Shown here: one piece after another, positions 29,641 through 41,400 of the stretch
Numbering within the stretch: the first letter of the stretch is position 1
Layout of the letters: each line of letters starts with the position of its first letter
From: Erigeron canadensis
Taxonomy: Eukaryota; Streptophyta; Magnoliopsida; Asterales; Asteraceae
Direction of reading: 5' to 3'
DNA: 64,000 nucleotides
Assembly: GCF_010389155.1 (NCBI RefSeq)
Contig: NC_057761.1
Span: 13,208,501 to 13,272,500 of the forward strand
Made by a program: the position numbers and the translations under genes
Notes under the pieces: generated by a model
What the model saw: the letters and a program-made list of their open reading frames with translations, nothing else
What the model was told of the DNA's origin: nothing
Database searches by the model: none

Positions 29641-30610
29641 ATGTTGCAAGATGTTAAATCCCATCTTGGAAAGTGTTTTGCCATGAAAGATTTAGGAGAA
29701 GCAGCATTTATTCTTGGAATCAAGATCTATCGAGATAGATCAAAGCGATTAATTGGACTAAGTCAAAGTGCTTATATTGATAAGGTCTTGAAGCGATTCA
29801 AGATGGAAAATTCTAAGCGTGGGTCTATACCTATGCAAGAAGGACTTAGTTTATCTGTCAAACAGGGTGCTACTACACCTAATGAGGTGGAGCGTATGTG
29901 TAGAGTTCCTTATGCTTCGGCTGTGGGATCTATTATGTATGCGGTTAGATACACTAGACCCGATGTGGTTTTCGCGCAAAACATCGTTAGCCGATATCAA
30001 CAGAATCCAGGTGAAAGCCACTGGACTGTTGTTAAAACATTCTGAAGTACCTATGAGCTACTAAAGATATGTTTTTGGTGTGTGGAGGAAATCCAGACTT
30101 AGAGCTCAAAGTGACCGGATACTGTGATGCTGGATTTCAAACTGATAAAGATGACACAAAGTCTCAATTAGGATTTGTCTTTGTTCTTAACGGAGGTGCT
30201 GTGGACTGGAAAAGCAAGAAGCAAACCACAAATGCCATGTCTGCAACAGAGTCTGAGTACATTGCCGCCTCAGAAGCCTCAATGGAAGCAGTCTAGATAA
30301 GGAAGTTCATTAGAGGGCTTGACGTGATCCCCTCGAGTGACTTACCCACTGATATGTACTATGATAATACTAGTGCATTAATCATTGCCAATGAACTCGA
30401 AGGTCAGAAAGGTGCCAGGCATTATGCTAGACGATATCACTATGTTCGAGAGCAGATCGAACTAGGGAAATCAAATTACTCAAAGTTCACACAGATTTTA
30501 ACTTAGCTGATCCTTTCACAAAAGCTTTGTCTAGGCCCAAGTTTGAAAGGCATGCCGAGGGCATAGGACTTAAATATCTGTTGTTTCGGTATTTGGATAA
30601 GGGATGTTAA
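29641..30610 (+). pseudogene. RNase H and polyprotein end of element A
   Basis: RT thumb ([20 protein letters not shown]), then [31 protein letters not shown], and RNase H from [17 protein letters not shown] through SATESEYIAASEASMEAV to ADPFTKALSRP. Frames change near 30045 and 30500, and a TAG sits at 30294-30296. The natural end is TAA 30608-30610. The catalytic D-E-D of RNase H seem present. Confidence 0.65.
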
Positions 30611-31336
30611 ACCATTTGTATTTTCCATAATGAAATAAAGTATTTGATATGTTTGATTTCATTTAATGTTAAATTGTGTCCTATATTTGCATGTTTAATC
30701 ATTGAATATTTTTTAATATTCTAAATTGTCCATTGTCAATTAATTATATGAGAATATAATTAAACTAAGACAAATCTGAGTGATTGGTTATATTCTTGGA
30801 ATATATAATGGATGGTCCCACCAAACTCACATGATATTTAAATGGTTACTTTATCTATCCCTAGACTTGAGATACAAGCAAGTCAGCATATATGAATTGC
30901 ACTTACTTGATATAGTTCTAACTCTCCTGAATAAGGGAGTACATAAAGGGCTATTTTCAGAAAGTGTATTGAAGTATGATGACTAACACGTGTAGTCAAT
31001 ACAGGATTTGTTCCTTCAACTTGAAAGTTGAAGTATGATACCATTTGACGCCCTCATTAGGACTACTTAAGATGCTTGCATGGCCGTGACTAAATAAATC
31101 CAGATGGTTCTCGATTATATTTGGTAATCATTAATTAGTTATAGAATGAGAAACAGAATCGTTAAATTATGAAATGACCTTGATCCATATTCATATTTAA
31201 CAAGGTATCTAGAAACAAAGGGATGATAAATGCCTCAACCATTTAAATATACTTTAAGAAAATATACTTAAATATTTCTGGGAGCATTGGGGTATTGCTA
31301 GACGCTTACCAATGTTATTACCTTCATTTATTACGA
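30611..31336 (+). other. 3' untranslated region of element A
   Basis: Non-coding, but many blocks match element B 44988-45850 (TTGTGTCCTATATTTGCATG, GGGCTATTTTCAGAAA, AGTCAATACA). Contains the hairpin at 30740-30763. Confidence 0.6.
30740..30763 (+). other. Conserved 3' hairpin with GAGA loop (element A)
   Basis: TTAATTATAT pairs perfectly with ATATAATTAA across the loop GAGA, a GNRA-type tetraloop. Element B has the identical 24 bases at 45168-45191, although its surroundings have diverged. Confidence 0.5.
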
Positions 31337-31350
31337 GCTCAAGTGGGAGC
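31337..31350 (+). other. Polypurine tract of element A
   Basis: GCTCAAGTGGGAGC directly before the 3' LTR start TGTTAGTATATG; the same in element B at 45847-45860. Confidence 0.7.
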
Positions 31351-32059
31351 TGTTAGTATATGATCACGTAAAATGAACGTATGCCCAGAAATGATTTAAG
31401 CCTACGGGGTCACACGTCTCGACACGAATGTAACTATAATTAATTAATATAGTTAATGTAACTTATTAATTAGTTAGATCACGAAAAACTAACGGTCATC
31501 CGTTAAAATGTTAATAGTTAACAGTACTTAACTGACGGACTTAACGGATGAGATAATTGTAATTATGAGAACAATTAGGAAACCCTCTAGAATGTTCTCT
31601 AGAGGGGATGGCTACAAAGAGAAGGGAAAGGGTTTTCTAAAACCCTAAACTTTGTAAACAAGTTACCTAATCCTATAAATAGAGGTCTAACCTAATTGTT
31701 TTCCACACATTCAATTCATAAGGTTTCTCAATACCCTAAATCTCTCTCCCTCTCTCTCTTTCGGTTCATAGTGGCCGAAAATTCTCAACCCTCTTTTAGG
31801 GTTCTTGGTGATTCGATCAAAGCAAGTAAAAGGAGAATTCAATCGTTGCCGGTTCGTGATCAAGTACTAGCATACATACATCTTTGTGTCGTGTGTGCAA
31901 ACGTAGAGGGATTTACTTCAAATCCTCATAAAAGTTTCTTACTTTTATCTTCAATTAACGGTACATGCTTTCTTTCTTGGTTAATAAATTAACTACATAG
32001 ATCTATCTTCCGCTACGTGCTTTGTGATTTGATTTGATAAATTGTTATTTATCCCAACA
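31351..32059 (+). repeat. 3' LTR of element A
   Basis: 709 bp, TGTTAG to CCCAACA, TATAAATA at 31674. Followed by the target copy GAAAA (32060-32064). Confidence 0.92.
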
Positions 32060-32064
32060 GAAAA

Positions 32065-32421
32065 TGCCCTTGAACACCCCAAAACTCACTATTAAACTTA
32101 TCCTTATAACACTATCATGCTAGAACTTAAACTCTCATATAAACATGCATCCATATATAACATGTGTAGCATCAAACAACAAGTTTTTGCCCACTTTTGG
32201 GTCTGGTCGAACAGCAGCAAAGGAGCTGCTGAAACTCCATTTTTATCATCTTGAAATCAATAAAAATCTTAACTAAGCAACTAAAATAATAATGGGTTTT
32301 CACCTAAATACATTAAGGATCATAAGGAACTAGCTTGGTGTTGACTGGGAGCCTTATTGGGTAACGAAATCAGCCCCGAAGACCTGCCATTTTTGAGCTA
32401 TTTCAATGTTTAATTTACTTG
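32065..32421 (+). repeat. G 5' LTR, piece 2
   Basis: 357 bp between elements A and B. It continues piece 1 once A and one GAAAA copy are removed. No gene. Text such as AAAACTCACTATTAAACTTA agrees loosely with solo LTR G2 (reverse complement near 41600). Confidence 0.6.
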
Positions 32422-33128
32422 AATTGAAGTGTGATCATTTTATTATAAATCGCATGTCCGGGAATAGTTTAAGCCTACGGGGTCACACGAAATGACACAG
32501 TAACTCAATAATATTAATATATATATTAAAGTAGTATATTGGTTAGTTTGATCACGAAATGATTAATTAAACATAATTAAAAGGTTAGTTATATTTAATT
32601 GATTAAAGAGAAGGATTAAAATGTGAAAATCGAAAAATGGGCTTGGACCTAAAGTCCATGATGGGGGACGGCACATTAGAGGCTTGTTTAAGCCTTTATG
32701 TTGCTTATTTTCCAAGCTAACATTAACCTAATTAGTCCCTATAAATAAAGGCTTAATTCTTGGTTTTCATATACTTTTTCACATAAGCAAATTCTCTCAT
32801 TTTTCTTCCTTTCTTTGAAGTGGCCGAAATTCCTTTTCCTAAGAGGGGTTTCGACTTTGAAGTTTAAGGTTCAAGCAAAAGGTTTGTTTGGTTTGTGATC
32901 GAGTACTAGCATACGTTATTCGGGGTGTCTAGTGTGCGATCGTAGAGGGGTTTTGCTTTAAACCCTAAGCATTAATAATAATCTTATTATTATTATTTTT
33001 ATTGGAGCTTGCATAAGGTACACAACTCAATTCTAGTCTTTGTTAATTAATTTGATTGCATATATGTTTCGAATTCTTCCGTTGCGCATACTCGTGATTA
33101 TGTTTGTTTAGGTGTTCATATTGTATTA
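32422..33128 (+). repeat. 5' LTR of element B
   Basis: About 707 bp; TATAAATA at 32740-32747; ends ATTGTATTA where the 3' copy ends ATTCTAACA. AGCCTACGGGGTCACACG is shared with the element A LTR, but most of the rest is diverged. Confidence 0.85.
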
Positions 33129-33129
33129 G

Positions 33130-33146
33130 TGGTATCACGAGCCACA
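33130..33146 (+). other. Primer binding site (element B)
   Basis: TGGTATCACGAGCCACA, same family form as in element A. Confidence 0.75.
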
Positions 33147-34797
33147 TATGTGATCTATTAATTACAAAGATCAAAACTTGAAGGGGGGTTTTAAGGGTTG
33201 GTTGATTTTAATTAATTGTTAAATTATTAAAAGGTTGTTTTTCTTATTTTTAATTAATTAAATCGGATCTTGATTAAATAAAAATTAAGTTTTTTTTTTA
33301 ATTAAAGTTTTAACCTTGTTCAATGGAGATTGAAACCCTCAAGCAAGTTTTGAATTGTGAATTGACATGATATATGTGATGAATTGCATGATTATGTGTA
33401 TCTTGATTATTTAAAGTTGTTAAATAATAGTAAAATCACAAGAAGTTCATGAAAAATTTATTGTGATTTTACTGGATATATAGAGATATATTTTTGCAAA
33501 GCATGCTGATCCAATAATTAGGGTTGATTATTAGAAAATTATGTGACAATGTGAATTTTTCGTGTAAATTTTCTTGTTTGCGACTGTTTACTAAAAAATT
33601 CATATCTTTTAATCGGTAATGAGTTAGAATCCAAATTCGGACTGTTGATTGTCAACTCATAGGGCTACATCTTTGTAGTTCTGGTCGAAAGCTGAATCGG
33701 ACCAGAAACAGGCTTAAACTGGTCGTGAAGCTACTGGAAATTTCCAGTCAGCATGTTTTATGTATTTATGTGTTAATTGTTAGTTATATTGTTTAAAAGC
33801 TTACGCATTCAAGGTAACTTGATGCATGTGGTCCTCTTTTTCGGAAGGGGAAGCCGGGTTTAAACATATGCATGAACCATAGTGACCATGTTTAGGTGGC
33901 CTACCTTAACTTGTTACTTGATTAAGTAGTTCGGAAATTAGTAAGTTTATTAATTTTTGTATTGTTTATAAGTTGTATAAAGGTGATGCAAAAATTGGTT
34001 TTTGAAATAAACTTGACTAAGAACTATCGAAATGGAGATTTCATTAATAAAATTGGAGTCTTACAACCTTGAGATATACCGGCTCACCCATTTGATCAAA
34101 CTCTAAGAGAGGTATAAGTCAGAGTGCGCTAGCCTTCTAAAAGGGCGGGTTTTTAATTGCGTTTATCGCAAACCTTTGCCCTTGCGCTTCTTTGTGCATT
34201 CAAATGGAGCTACCGAGCTCTCTTGTGTTGTAAGACCATACAAATGATTTTATTAAATATTATGTTTCGAAGATTATGCATGAGTCTTCAAACATAAACT
34301 TTTTATTCACATCAAATGCATTACCCATTTAAAGTTAATTCAACGCCACCCACTTTGCTAAGAACACTTGCCAGTGCTTTTTGCTCTACGTGAGACGTAG
34401 GTGAATTGTATCTCTTCAAGGTGGATTACCACTCGTTGTGAGACAGCAGTGGACTATCTACATGTTCTTAATTGGGCGACTTAAAATGAGTTAAGAGGTG
34501 AGACCTTAACCCGTGGCATAAGATGGGACAAACCATATTTACAAAACACTTAATACCCCATTACAGTGTTGTTGTAAGTCCCATAATTTTAGGAGTTGCA
34601 TGAATGTAATTATCGATTCTCGATTACCTTTTGAATACCGTCATTTCTAGCAGATCAACTGATGAAATGATTGTATGTCAAGTTAGATCCTAGCCTTAGT
34701 GAAAGTAATTTGTTAGATAAATTTAACAAGAGTAAAATTACATTTCTTAAGGATAATTATCGGAATACTGATAATTGAACTTTTGTCTGTTTTGTAG
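33147..34797 (+). other. Element B leader with conserved hairpin
   Basis: About 1.65 kb non-coding leader. Matches element A leader in several blocks; the most conserved is about 34075-34225. No ORF of note. Confidence 0.6.
34141..34183 (+). other. Conserved leader stem-loop (element B)
   Basis: AAGGGC (34141-34146) pairs with GCCCTT (34178-34183), with inner pairs GGTTT/AAACC and GCG/CGC around loop TTTAT. Partner of 13556-13598. Next to it, GAGCTACCGAGCTC forms a second short hairpin in both elements. Confidence 0.5.
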
Positions 34798-34956
34798 ATG
34801 GCAACAAACAATACCACTCAAAACATACATCAATCGACATTTAGGTCGATGTTGGAAAGGGAAAAGCTTTCTGGGCCGAATTTCAATGATTAGTATCGTC
34901 AGCTCAGGATCGTTTTGAGAGCTAAAAGGAAATACCAAGTCCTTGAAGAGCTAAGA
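34798..34956 (+). pseudogene. Gag of element B, first part
   Basis: ATG at 34798-34800 after TTTTGTAG, the same context as in element A. Reads MATNNTTQNIHQSTFRSMLE, then a TAG at 34891-34893 where a Trp (TGG) is expected, then RQLRIVL and VLEELR, where solo LTR H1 cuts in. TAAGA (34952-34956) is its duplicated target. Confidence 0.65.
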
Positions 34957-35680
34957 TGTAACAACTGCTTTAGAAATAATTTAAATAAATTCATGATATA
35001 TTCTAGTTTCAAATATGTATTCACATGAAGGGCAATTCAATCCTAAATTGTAAAATTATAAGACGAGCTTAAGAGTTAATACGATAAAATACCGAATTCC
35101 GTGTCGTAAACGACCGTATTTAAGAAGTTCTAGTCCGAAAATGTTTCACAAAAGGTCCCTACATTTATAAGGTTTAGTTAATATGGGAAGACTATAAATA
35201 CTTGCAACCACCATTTTCTTTCTTTCATCTTCTCCATCTTCCTCACTCTCTCTAAAACACACACTCACAACCACCATTTTCACATACAACATCCATCTTA
35301 TGATTTTGGGTTGTTAAACCAAAATTTCTCATACTTTTAGCTTCCTTGTGATAATCAAAACATATTTCTAGCATCAATTTTCAGGTAACAACAACAACTT
35401 TTGAGATTTTTATCAAAATAAAAGTATGTTTTTTTTCAAGTTTATGTTCTTGATGATTTGGTCCATTTTTGATGTAAAAATCATGTTAAAAGTAATGGGT
35501 TTGTGCCTAAAAGTGTTTAGTAACCTTTTCGTGATCAAATTTAGGTCGTAAACATGTTTTAATCTTCAAAACCCCCTTTTCGCTAAGTCAGTCCCAAATT
35601 CGTTCGAAGAACCCCTAAAACGAATTTAGACCTCCAAAAACGAATTTAGGTCTTCAAAAACGAAGTTAAGCTTCAAAACA

Positions 35681-35910
35681 AACTTTATCTTCGTTCAGTT
35701 ATACCTTAAGAACATTATCTTCATTCAGTTATACCTTAAGAACTTTATCTTCGTTCAGTTATACCTTAAGAACTTTATCTTCATTCAGTTATACCTTAAG
35801 AACTTTATCTTCGTTCAGTTATACCCTAAGAACTTTATCTTCGTTCAGTTATACCTTAAGAACTTTATCTTCGTTCAGTTATACCTTAAGAACATTATTT
35901 TCGTTCAGTT
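35681..35910 (+). repeat. 30-bp minisatellite in H1
   Basis: Seven full copies plus part of one of ATACCTTAAGAACTTTATCT + TCGTTCAGTT (30 bp, exact register 35701, 35731 and so on). Some copies have TCATTC or AACATT. H2 has three copies of the same unit at 52551-52640 on the other strand. Confidence 0.9.
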
Positions 35911-36480
35911 ATAATCAGATTCTATACTTAGTCATATTCCAAGTCTTTCATGTACAAGGAAACCCTAATTAAGGTATAATTAAGACATATTCCATCTTGA
36001 CCATCAAAATACGAGTCCTACAACTAATCAAATTGAAATTCTAAAAGTTAAGATTCATTACTAAAGGCACAAACAAACTTATATGCGAGTTCAAAGACGC
36101 TCATTTTCGAGTCTAGTTTATGTAAAACACTTTTGAGTCAAAATGTTCAAGAATCTTTAAGGGACCAAATCATCAGTGCATCAAGGACACTCAGTGAATA
36201 AATAATCACAAGAACTAATACATGTATCCATCTATGCTCAATGGTTTGTGATTAGGTGGACATCAAGACATACTTGGATTCGAATAGATATACCTTACTA
36301 TATCTGTGCTCATACTCTGTGCTTGTAGAACTACGCTTGTAGCAGATCACGGTGAGTCTTCGTAGCCCCTTTTTACTTATGCTTTGGGGTGAAAGGAATA
36401 CAAACGTGTTTTTATATATTCCGTAACTTCTTTCTTTGGTTATTCGATGGCTATTTGACTGCTTTATGATAACGATACAT

Positions 36481-36600
36481 ACTAGCCATGTCATGATGAT
36501 GACTGTAAGTGCACGATTGATATACTAGCCAGGTCATGACGATGACCGTAAGTGCACGATATACATACTAGCCAGGTCGACTGTAAGTGCACGATTATAC
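36481..36600 (+). repeat. 43-bp repeat in H1
   Basis: Almost three copies starting ACTAGCCA.GTCATGA at 36481, 36524 and 36567, the last with a deletion. Related to the larger 43-bp array of H2 at 51668-52044. Confidence 0.8.
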
Positions 36601-37156
36601 TCTACTCATACTTATGTAACATGAACATGTCATGCTACTTCATACCAACTATTCGTGTATTCTCATTTAACGACATAAAACTATTTACTCAAACGATGAA
36701 TGTATCAAGAGATTATTTAAGGAAACTATTATGATTCAAATGAGATTTCAAGCAAACATATATGTTCTCAAATCTACGAACTCACCAACCTTTGTGTTGA
36801 CTCTTTTAAGTATTCCTTTCAGGTAATCAAGCAAATCGTGGCTAGGATTGGTAGCATGGGACTCGTAGCAGACTTCAGGCTTAGGATTTGGAGTTTTGCT
36901 TGCATTCTTATGTGATAGATGGCAATATGCCTAACTGTTTCCCCTGCGTGGGAACTTATCTTACTATTTGTTTGGATGATGTAGAACTTATGTTTGACAT
37001 TTATGTTTGGGAACTATGATTTGTGATTTGAACTATGTAAGCGACTATTTATGTTTAATCTATGCACTCATTTAACTTTTCCTATGTAATATCCATGTGC
37101 GCGTGTGCTTTATCTTACATCCCGAGTTTTCCGCCTAGTCGGGGTGTTACATAAGA

Positions 37157-37849
37157 CCCGTTGCCCCTGCTGCCAATGCTTCTAATGAAGTATTAGCGGA
37201 TTATGCTGCTGCATATGATAGACATAATGAGGTCGCTTGTCTGATGTTGGGAAGCATGAATGCTGACCTACAAAAGCAATTTGAGCATTCATTTCCATGT
37301 GATATGCTTACTGAACTCAAGTCTATGTTCGAAAAGCAAGCTGGCGTGGAGTTATTCGATCTTATCGATGTACTTCATGACTTGCAACATGAACAAGGAA
37401 CACCGGTGAGCGCTCATATCCTTAAGATGAAAGAATATTTTGAGCAGTTGGATAGGTTGAATTATGCTTATGCAAAACCAGTACAAATTGGTATGATTCT
37501 CAAGTCCTTGTCTAAGGATTTTGAAGAGTTTGGACGCAATTATACTATGCATAGCATGGATAAAACCGTTATGGAACTTCTTGCCATGGCTAATGAGTTT
37601 CAAAAGAAGTTGCCAAAGAATACTGCTACTCCCAATGTTCTCATGATTAAGGGGGGAAAGGTCCAAAAAGGCAAACAACGAAGGGAAAGGGCAAGGCTGA
37701 AGGTAAAGGAAAGCAAATTGCTCCTACTCCTAAACCTAACAAGACCCCTCCGGCGAAGAAGGAACATCCCGCTAAGAACCTACCTTGTTACCATTGTAAT
37801 GAAGTGGGTCATTGGAAGCGGAATTGTCCCAAGTATCTTGCTGAGTTGA
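37157..37849 (+). CDS. Gag of element B, second part
   Basis: Continues the gag frame after H1 (PVAPAANASNEVLADYAAAY). Capsid text: MLTELKSMFEKQAGVELFDL, LHDLQHEQGTPVSAHILKM, MILKSLSKDFEEFGRNYT. At about 37680 the frame changes in a run of AAGGG/GGCAAGG; the true coding goes on in the next frame (lysine-rich, then the knuckle at 37788). Before the change about 150 codons look sound. Confidence 0.7.
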   Translation, partial: PVAPAANASNEVLADYAAAYDRHNEVACLMLGSMNADLQKQFEHSFPCDMLTELKSMFEKQAGVELFDLIDVLHDLQHEQGTPVSAHILKMKEYFEQLDRLNYAYAKPVQIGMILKSLSKDFEEFGRNYTMHSMDKTVMELLAMANEFQKKLPKNTATPNVLMIKGGKVQKGKQRRERARLKVKESKLLLLLNLTRPLRRRRNIPLRTYLVTIVMKWVIGSGIVPSILLS

Positions 37850-38414
37850 AGAAGAAGCAGCCCGGTACATCCGGAACTTCAAGTATATTCTTCACCATTG
37901 AATTATATTCATTTTCTAAGCGAAATTCATGGGTTTACGACACTGGGTGTGGTACTCATATCTGTAATTCATTACAGGGACTTAGAAGGGGAAAGAAACT
38001 GAAACCGGGATCTTTGCAACTGTTCGTGGGAAATGGCCTACCAGCAGCTGTAGAAGAAATCGGAGATTATCATTTGGTTTTACCTAGTGGTTTAATAATT
38101 GTTTTGAACGATTGTCATTATGCACCTTCTATTACTATAGGTGTTATTTCAGTTTCTTTGTTTAAAAACAACGGATTCATTAATGTCTTTAATGATATTG
38201 GTATTTCAATTTCTCGAAATAATGTTCATTATTTTGATGCTATTGCTTGTGATGGTATTTATGAAATTGATATGCGTGGTTGTGATTCAAAGGATAATTC
38301 AATGTATAATGTTAGCAAACGAGTCAAGCCCAATTCGGACTCGACTTATCTTTGGCATTTTCGACTTGCTCATGTTGGCAAGAAACGCATTGAAAGACTT
38401 CAAAGGGATGGTGT
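37788..38414 (+). CDS. Nucleocapsid and protease of element B
   Basis: Intact zinc knuckle CYHCNEVGHWKRNC, then protease SWVYDTGCGTHICN (D-T-G) with LFVGNGLPAAVEEIGDYH and CHYAPSITIGVISVSLF. Then the gag-pre-integrase start: STYLWHFRLAHVGKKRIERL, holding the two histidines. The frame is cut at 38414 by G2 and resumes after 42427 (GGTGT target). Confidence 0.75.
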
Positions 38415-41400
38415 TGTAACACCCCGACTACGGCGGAAACACGAGATGCCACAGAACGACATGGTACAAAAGATTTAATGGAAAACATCATAATTAAAGT
38501 CTTAAAATCATCCCAAAATAACCGGTTACATAGTTCAAATTCAATTGTTTAAAACCATTATACAAATCCATATCCGAATTAAAAAGATACTTGTTTGCAT
38601 CACAAGCCTTCAAACATCAAACAAATACAAACATCCAGAGGCGGTCCATTAGCAAACCTACTGCTCTAAACCTGAAAAGCATGAAGAAAAAGTGTCAACT
38701 ACGAGAGTTGAGTGAGTTCATAGGTTTTTAACTAGCAACATATACATATTAATATACCAATTATGATCAAAAATAAAGAACCACCAAGAAGGACCTCCAA
38801 ATATCTTTGCGAATATTCTTTTCCAAAAACGTATGTTCAAATCTTAATACTCAAATCTTAATATCCAATCATTTTAACTTCAAATCTTAATACTCAAATC
38901 TTAATACTCAAATCTTAACCACGAGGGCAAAACTTAAATAGCTTTTTGATGAATAAATACTTGAGCCACTACTACTACCATTTTCAAGTCCAAGCTTTAT
39001 AATACTTCTCATCTTTGCACCAGCTGTCAATCAAGTGCCTTAATTATACTTGGGGTAGTGTCATGAGGACGACCGATTAAACTTACGTAGCTAGAACACC
39101 CTAATGGTCGGACTGGAAGTGATGGTCGTCACGAAGGCAACCAACCTTCCACCGTTACACTCTGGATGGGTGGACGACTCCTAGTTGCGCAACTATCTAA
39201 CTACAGGCCTCCCTTAGGAGTAAATAGTAGTGTACCGAAAAGAAAACGGGTTGACAGAACTCAAGTTCATCATATAACAATTATCACTTGGAACATACGA
39301 TATAACTTCATATCATAATCATACTTATCAAGAGTCATTTCATATATCAAACTTTCTTTCAAGAAACGCTTCATACATATGTATCAAATAACTTTACTTA
39401 TCATGCTTTTCACCCCGAAAGTTAAACACATAAAATAGTTTGAAAGGGGCTATGACTCACTTGATTTGAGAGTAATGGGGGCTGATCAAATATGAGAAGT
39501 GTGCTTAGTGGTGTCGTCCCTCAAGCAAGCCTAAACCATGGTATTCAAACATACACAACGTAAGTGTGGGTTACATGAACTAGTAAGCTAGATCATGAGA
39601 TGTATGCTAGTTGGCTTGCCTATCTTTGGTTGTTACTTAATTATGGAATCAAGGTGAATTATGATGTTCAAGATTTTTGGTTAAATTATAATTGGTGATA
39701 AGAGTAGGTTTTGCGTTATGCGTTTTTGCGCGTTTGGTGGAATTTTGGTACTTTGGCTTTGATTCGCGAGATTTCTTTTGTACACTTTGCTTTGTATTAT
39801 TATTTGATATTGGTACTGTAATATTATGGGTTTTAAAATATTGTTTCTGATTTATATTAATTTCCTTGATTTATTATTATTTAATTAATTATTTATTCCA
39901 TTTATTCATTAATTAATTAAATAATTCCTTATAATTATTCTTAGGTTCTTAAATTACCTTTAAAATTTATAGATAATTATATTTTGATTATCTACTGAGT
40001 ATTATGCTTTTAAACTTGTAATATTATTTATTTATTTATTTAAGCTTTATTATTATTTATTTAATAATAGTGATTAATTAGTGATTTTTAACTTAGTTAT
40101 TTCTTCTTAAATTATGTAAAACTTGGTTCTTTCCTTGAAATTATTTTTCTCCAGTAGGTTTAAGTTATTTTAACATTAGTCATGTGATTTTGTCCAAGTT
40201 CATAATTTATATAATTTATTATTGATTTAATTATTCTTTAAAATCCCTTTTAAATTCACCAAATCATAAAAACACTTAGAAATCATCACAAGAGTTTTTG
40301 TCCAAAAATCCCAAGCCTTTCTAGGCACCTTTTATCAATAAAAATCTGTAACCATTCAACCTCTCTTGTGTCCTTATAATTTGAGGACTTTTAAATATGA
40401 AAATCGTTTACCGAAATAGTGATTTTTGCCTCATTTCTCAACCAAATTAAGTGCTTCAAAAGGGATTTTTGTTCTTAATTCATTTTTTCCAGAATGTCCT
40501 TCATATTTTGATGTCCTAAGTCGTGATTGTGGTGGTGGTGTGCTATGTGCAATTTTGTGCTTTCGGTTGGTGATTATTTGACCCGATAAGACGATTTTTG
40601 AGCTTATTCTTGCCATGCATCAAATGACTTGAGTTTTATACTTTTAATATGTCATATTTCCAGTATGTTCATCACATTTTCATGGTCATAAAGTTATGGT
40701 GCATGTGTGTGCTCAAAATGCATTTTAACAAGCTTTCGGTTTTCGATTTCAAGCCTATTTTGCCTTGTTTGGTTCCATAATCATATTTTTGTCATTACCA
40801 TAATTTTTCCAGAATATTAACCTTGATACTAACACGTTTTTCACTTATGACAAGCCTAGCTTCATCTCATAATCCGAACAACAATCCAACTTTTTTAAAT
40901 CTAGCATGCATGTAATCATCTCATCATTTTTAACAACAAATCTTTATCCAACAAAATCCATCAACATAAAAAATGTATTTTTATGAAATTTTCCAGAAAT
41001 ATGTACATAAATATTATATAAAATATGTTCATCTTTTTATATAAAAAGTTACTTTACAACTAATCAACACATATCCACCTTTTTTATGCTAACTTTCATA
41101 GATCCAACACTTTATCAATAAAATCTATATTTTTATAAATATTTCCAGAAATATTACCTTCATAATATGTATGAATATAACCATCTTTCAAAGGAAAAAT
41201 CATATCAAAAGCTATATAATATATAACTACACTTTTGGGTCTTTAACTAGTTGAATCCTTGGATCTTTCTTCATGGATTTAACATGCATGAGCATGGAAA
41301 GAAAGATCCTATCAACTTTGCCTTCATCAAGTGTATATTCAAAAGAAAACATGAAGAAAATATGGACTTTTGATAAAACCTTTTTAACATGAACAAGAAT

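Larger units (their letters stand above)
10045..32059 (+). mobile_element. Ty1/copia element A (Tork/Angela-like), host to two nested elements
   Basis: LTRs 10045-10753 and 31351-32059, both 709 bp; perfect 5-bp target duplication GAAAA at 10040-10044 and 32060-32064. The primer site follows the left LTR and a polypurine tract precedes the right one. Without the TRIM-like element (11561-13322) and element C (13947-26412), the element is about 7.8 kb. The polyprotein (26686-30610) runs gag, protease, integrase, reverse transcriptase, RNase H (copia order) and carries many stops. RNase H text such as [11 protein letters not shown] and [13 protein letters not shown] suggests the Tork/Angela branch. 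Confidence 0.88.
34957..37151 (+). mobile_element. Solo LTR H1 (Tekay-like gypsy)
   Basis: 2,195 bp, TGTAACAACTGC to GGGGTGTTACA, flanked by perfect TAAGA (34952-34956, 37152-37156). One LTR and no internal region: a solo LTR left by recombination between two LTRs. Promoter TATAAATA at 35193-35200. Two minisatellites (35681-35910, 36481-36600) are shared with H2. It interrupts the gag of element B. Confidence 0.88.
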
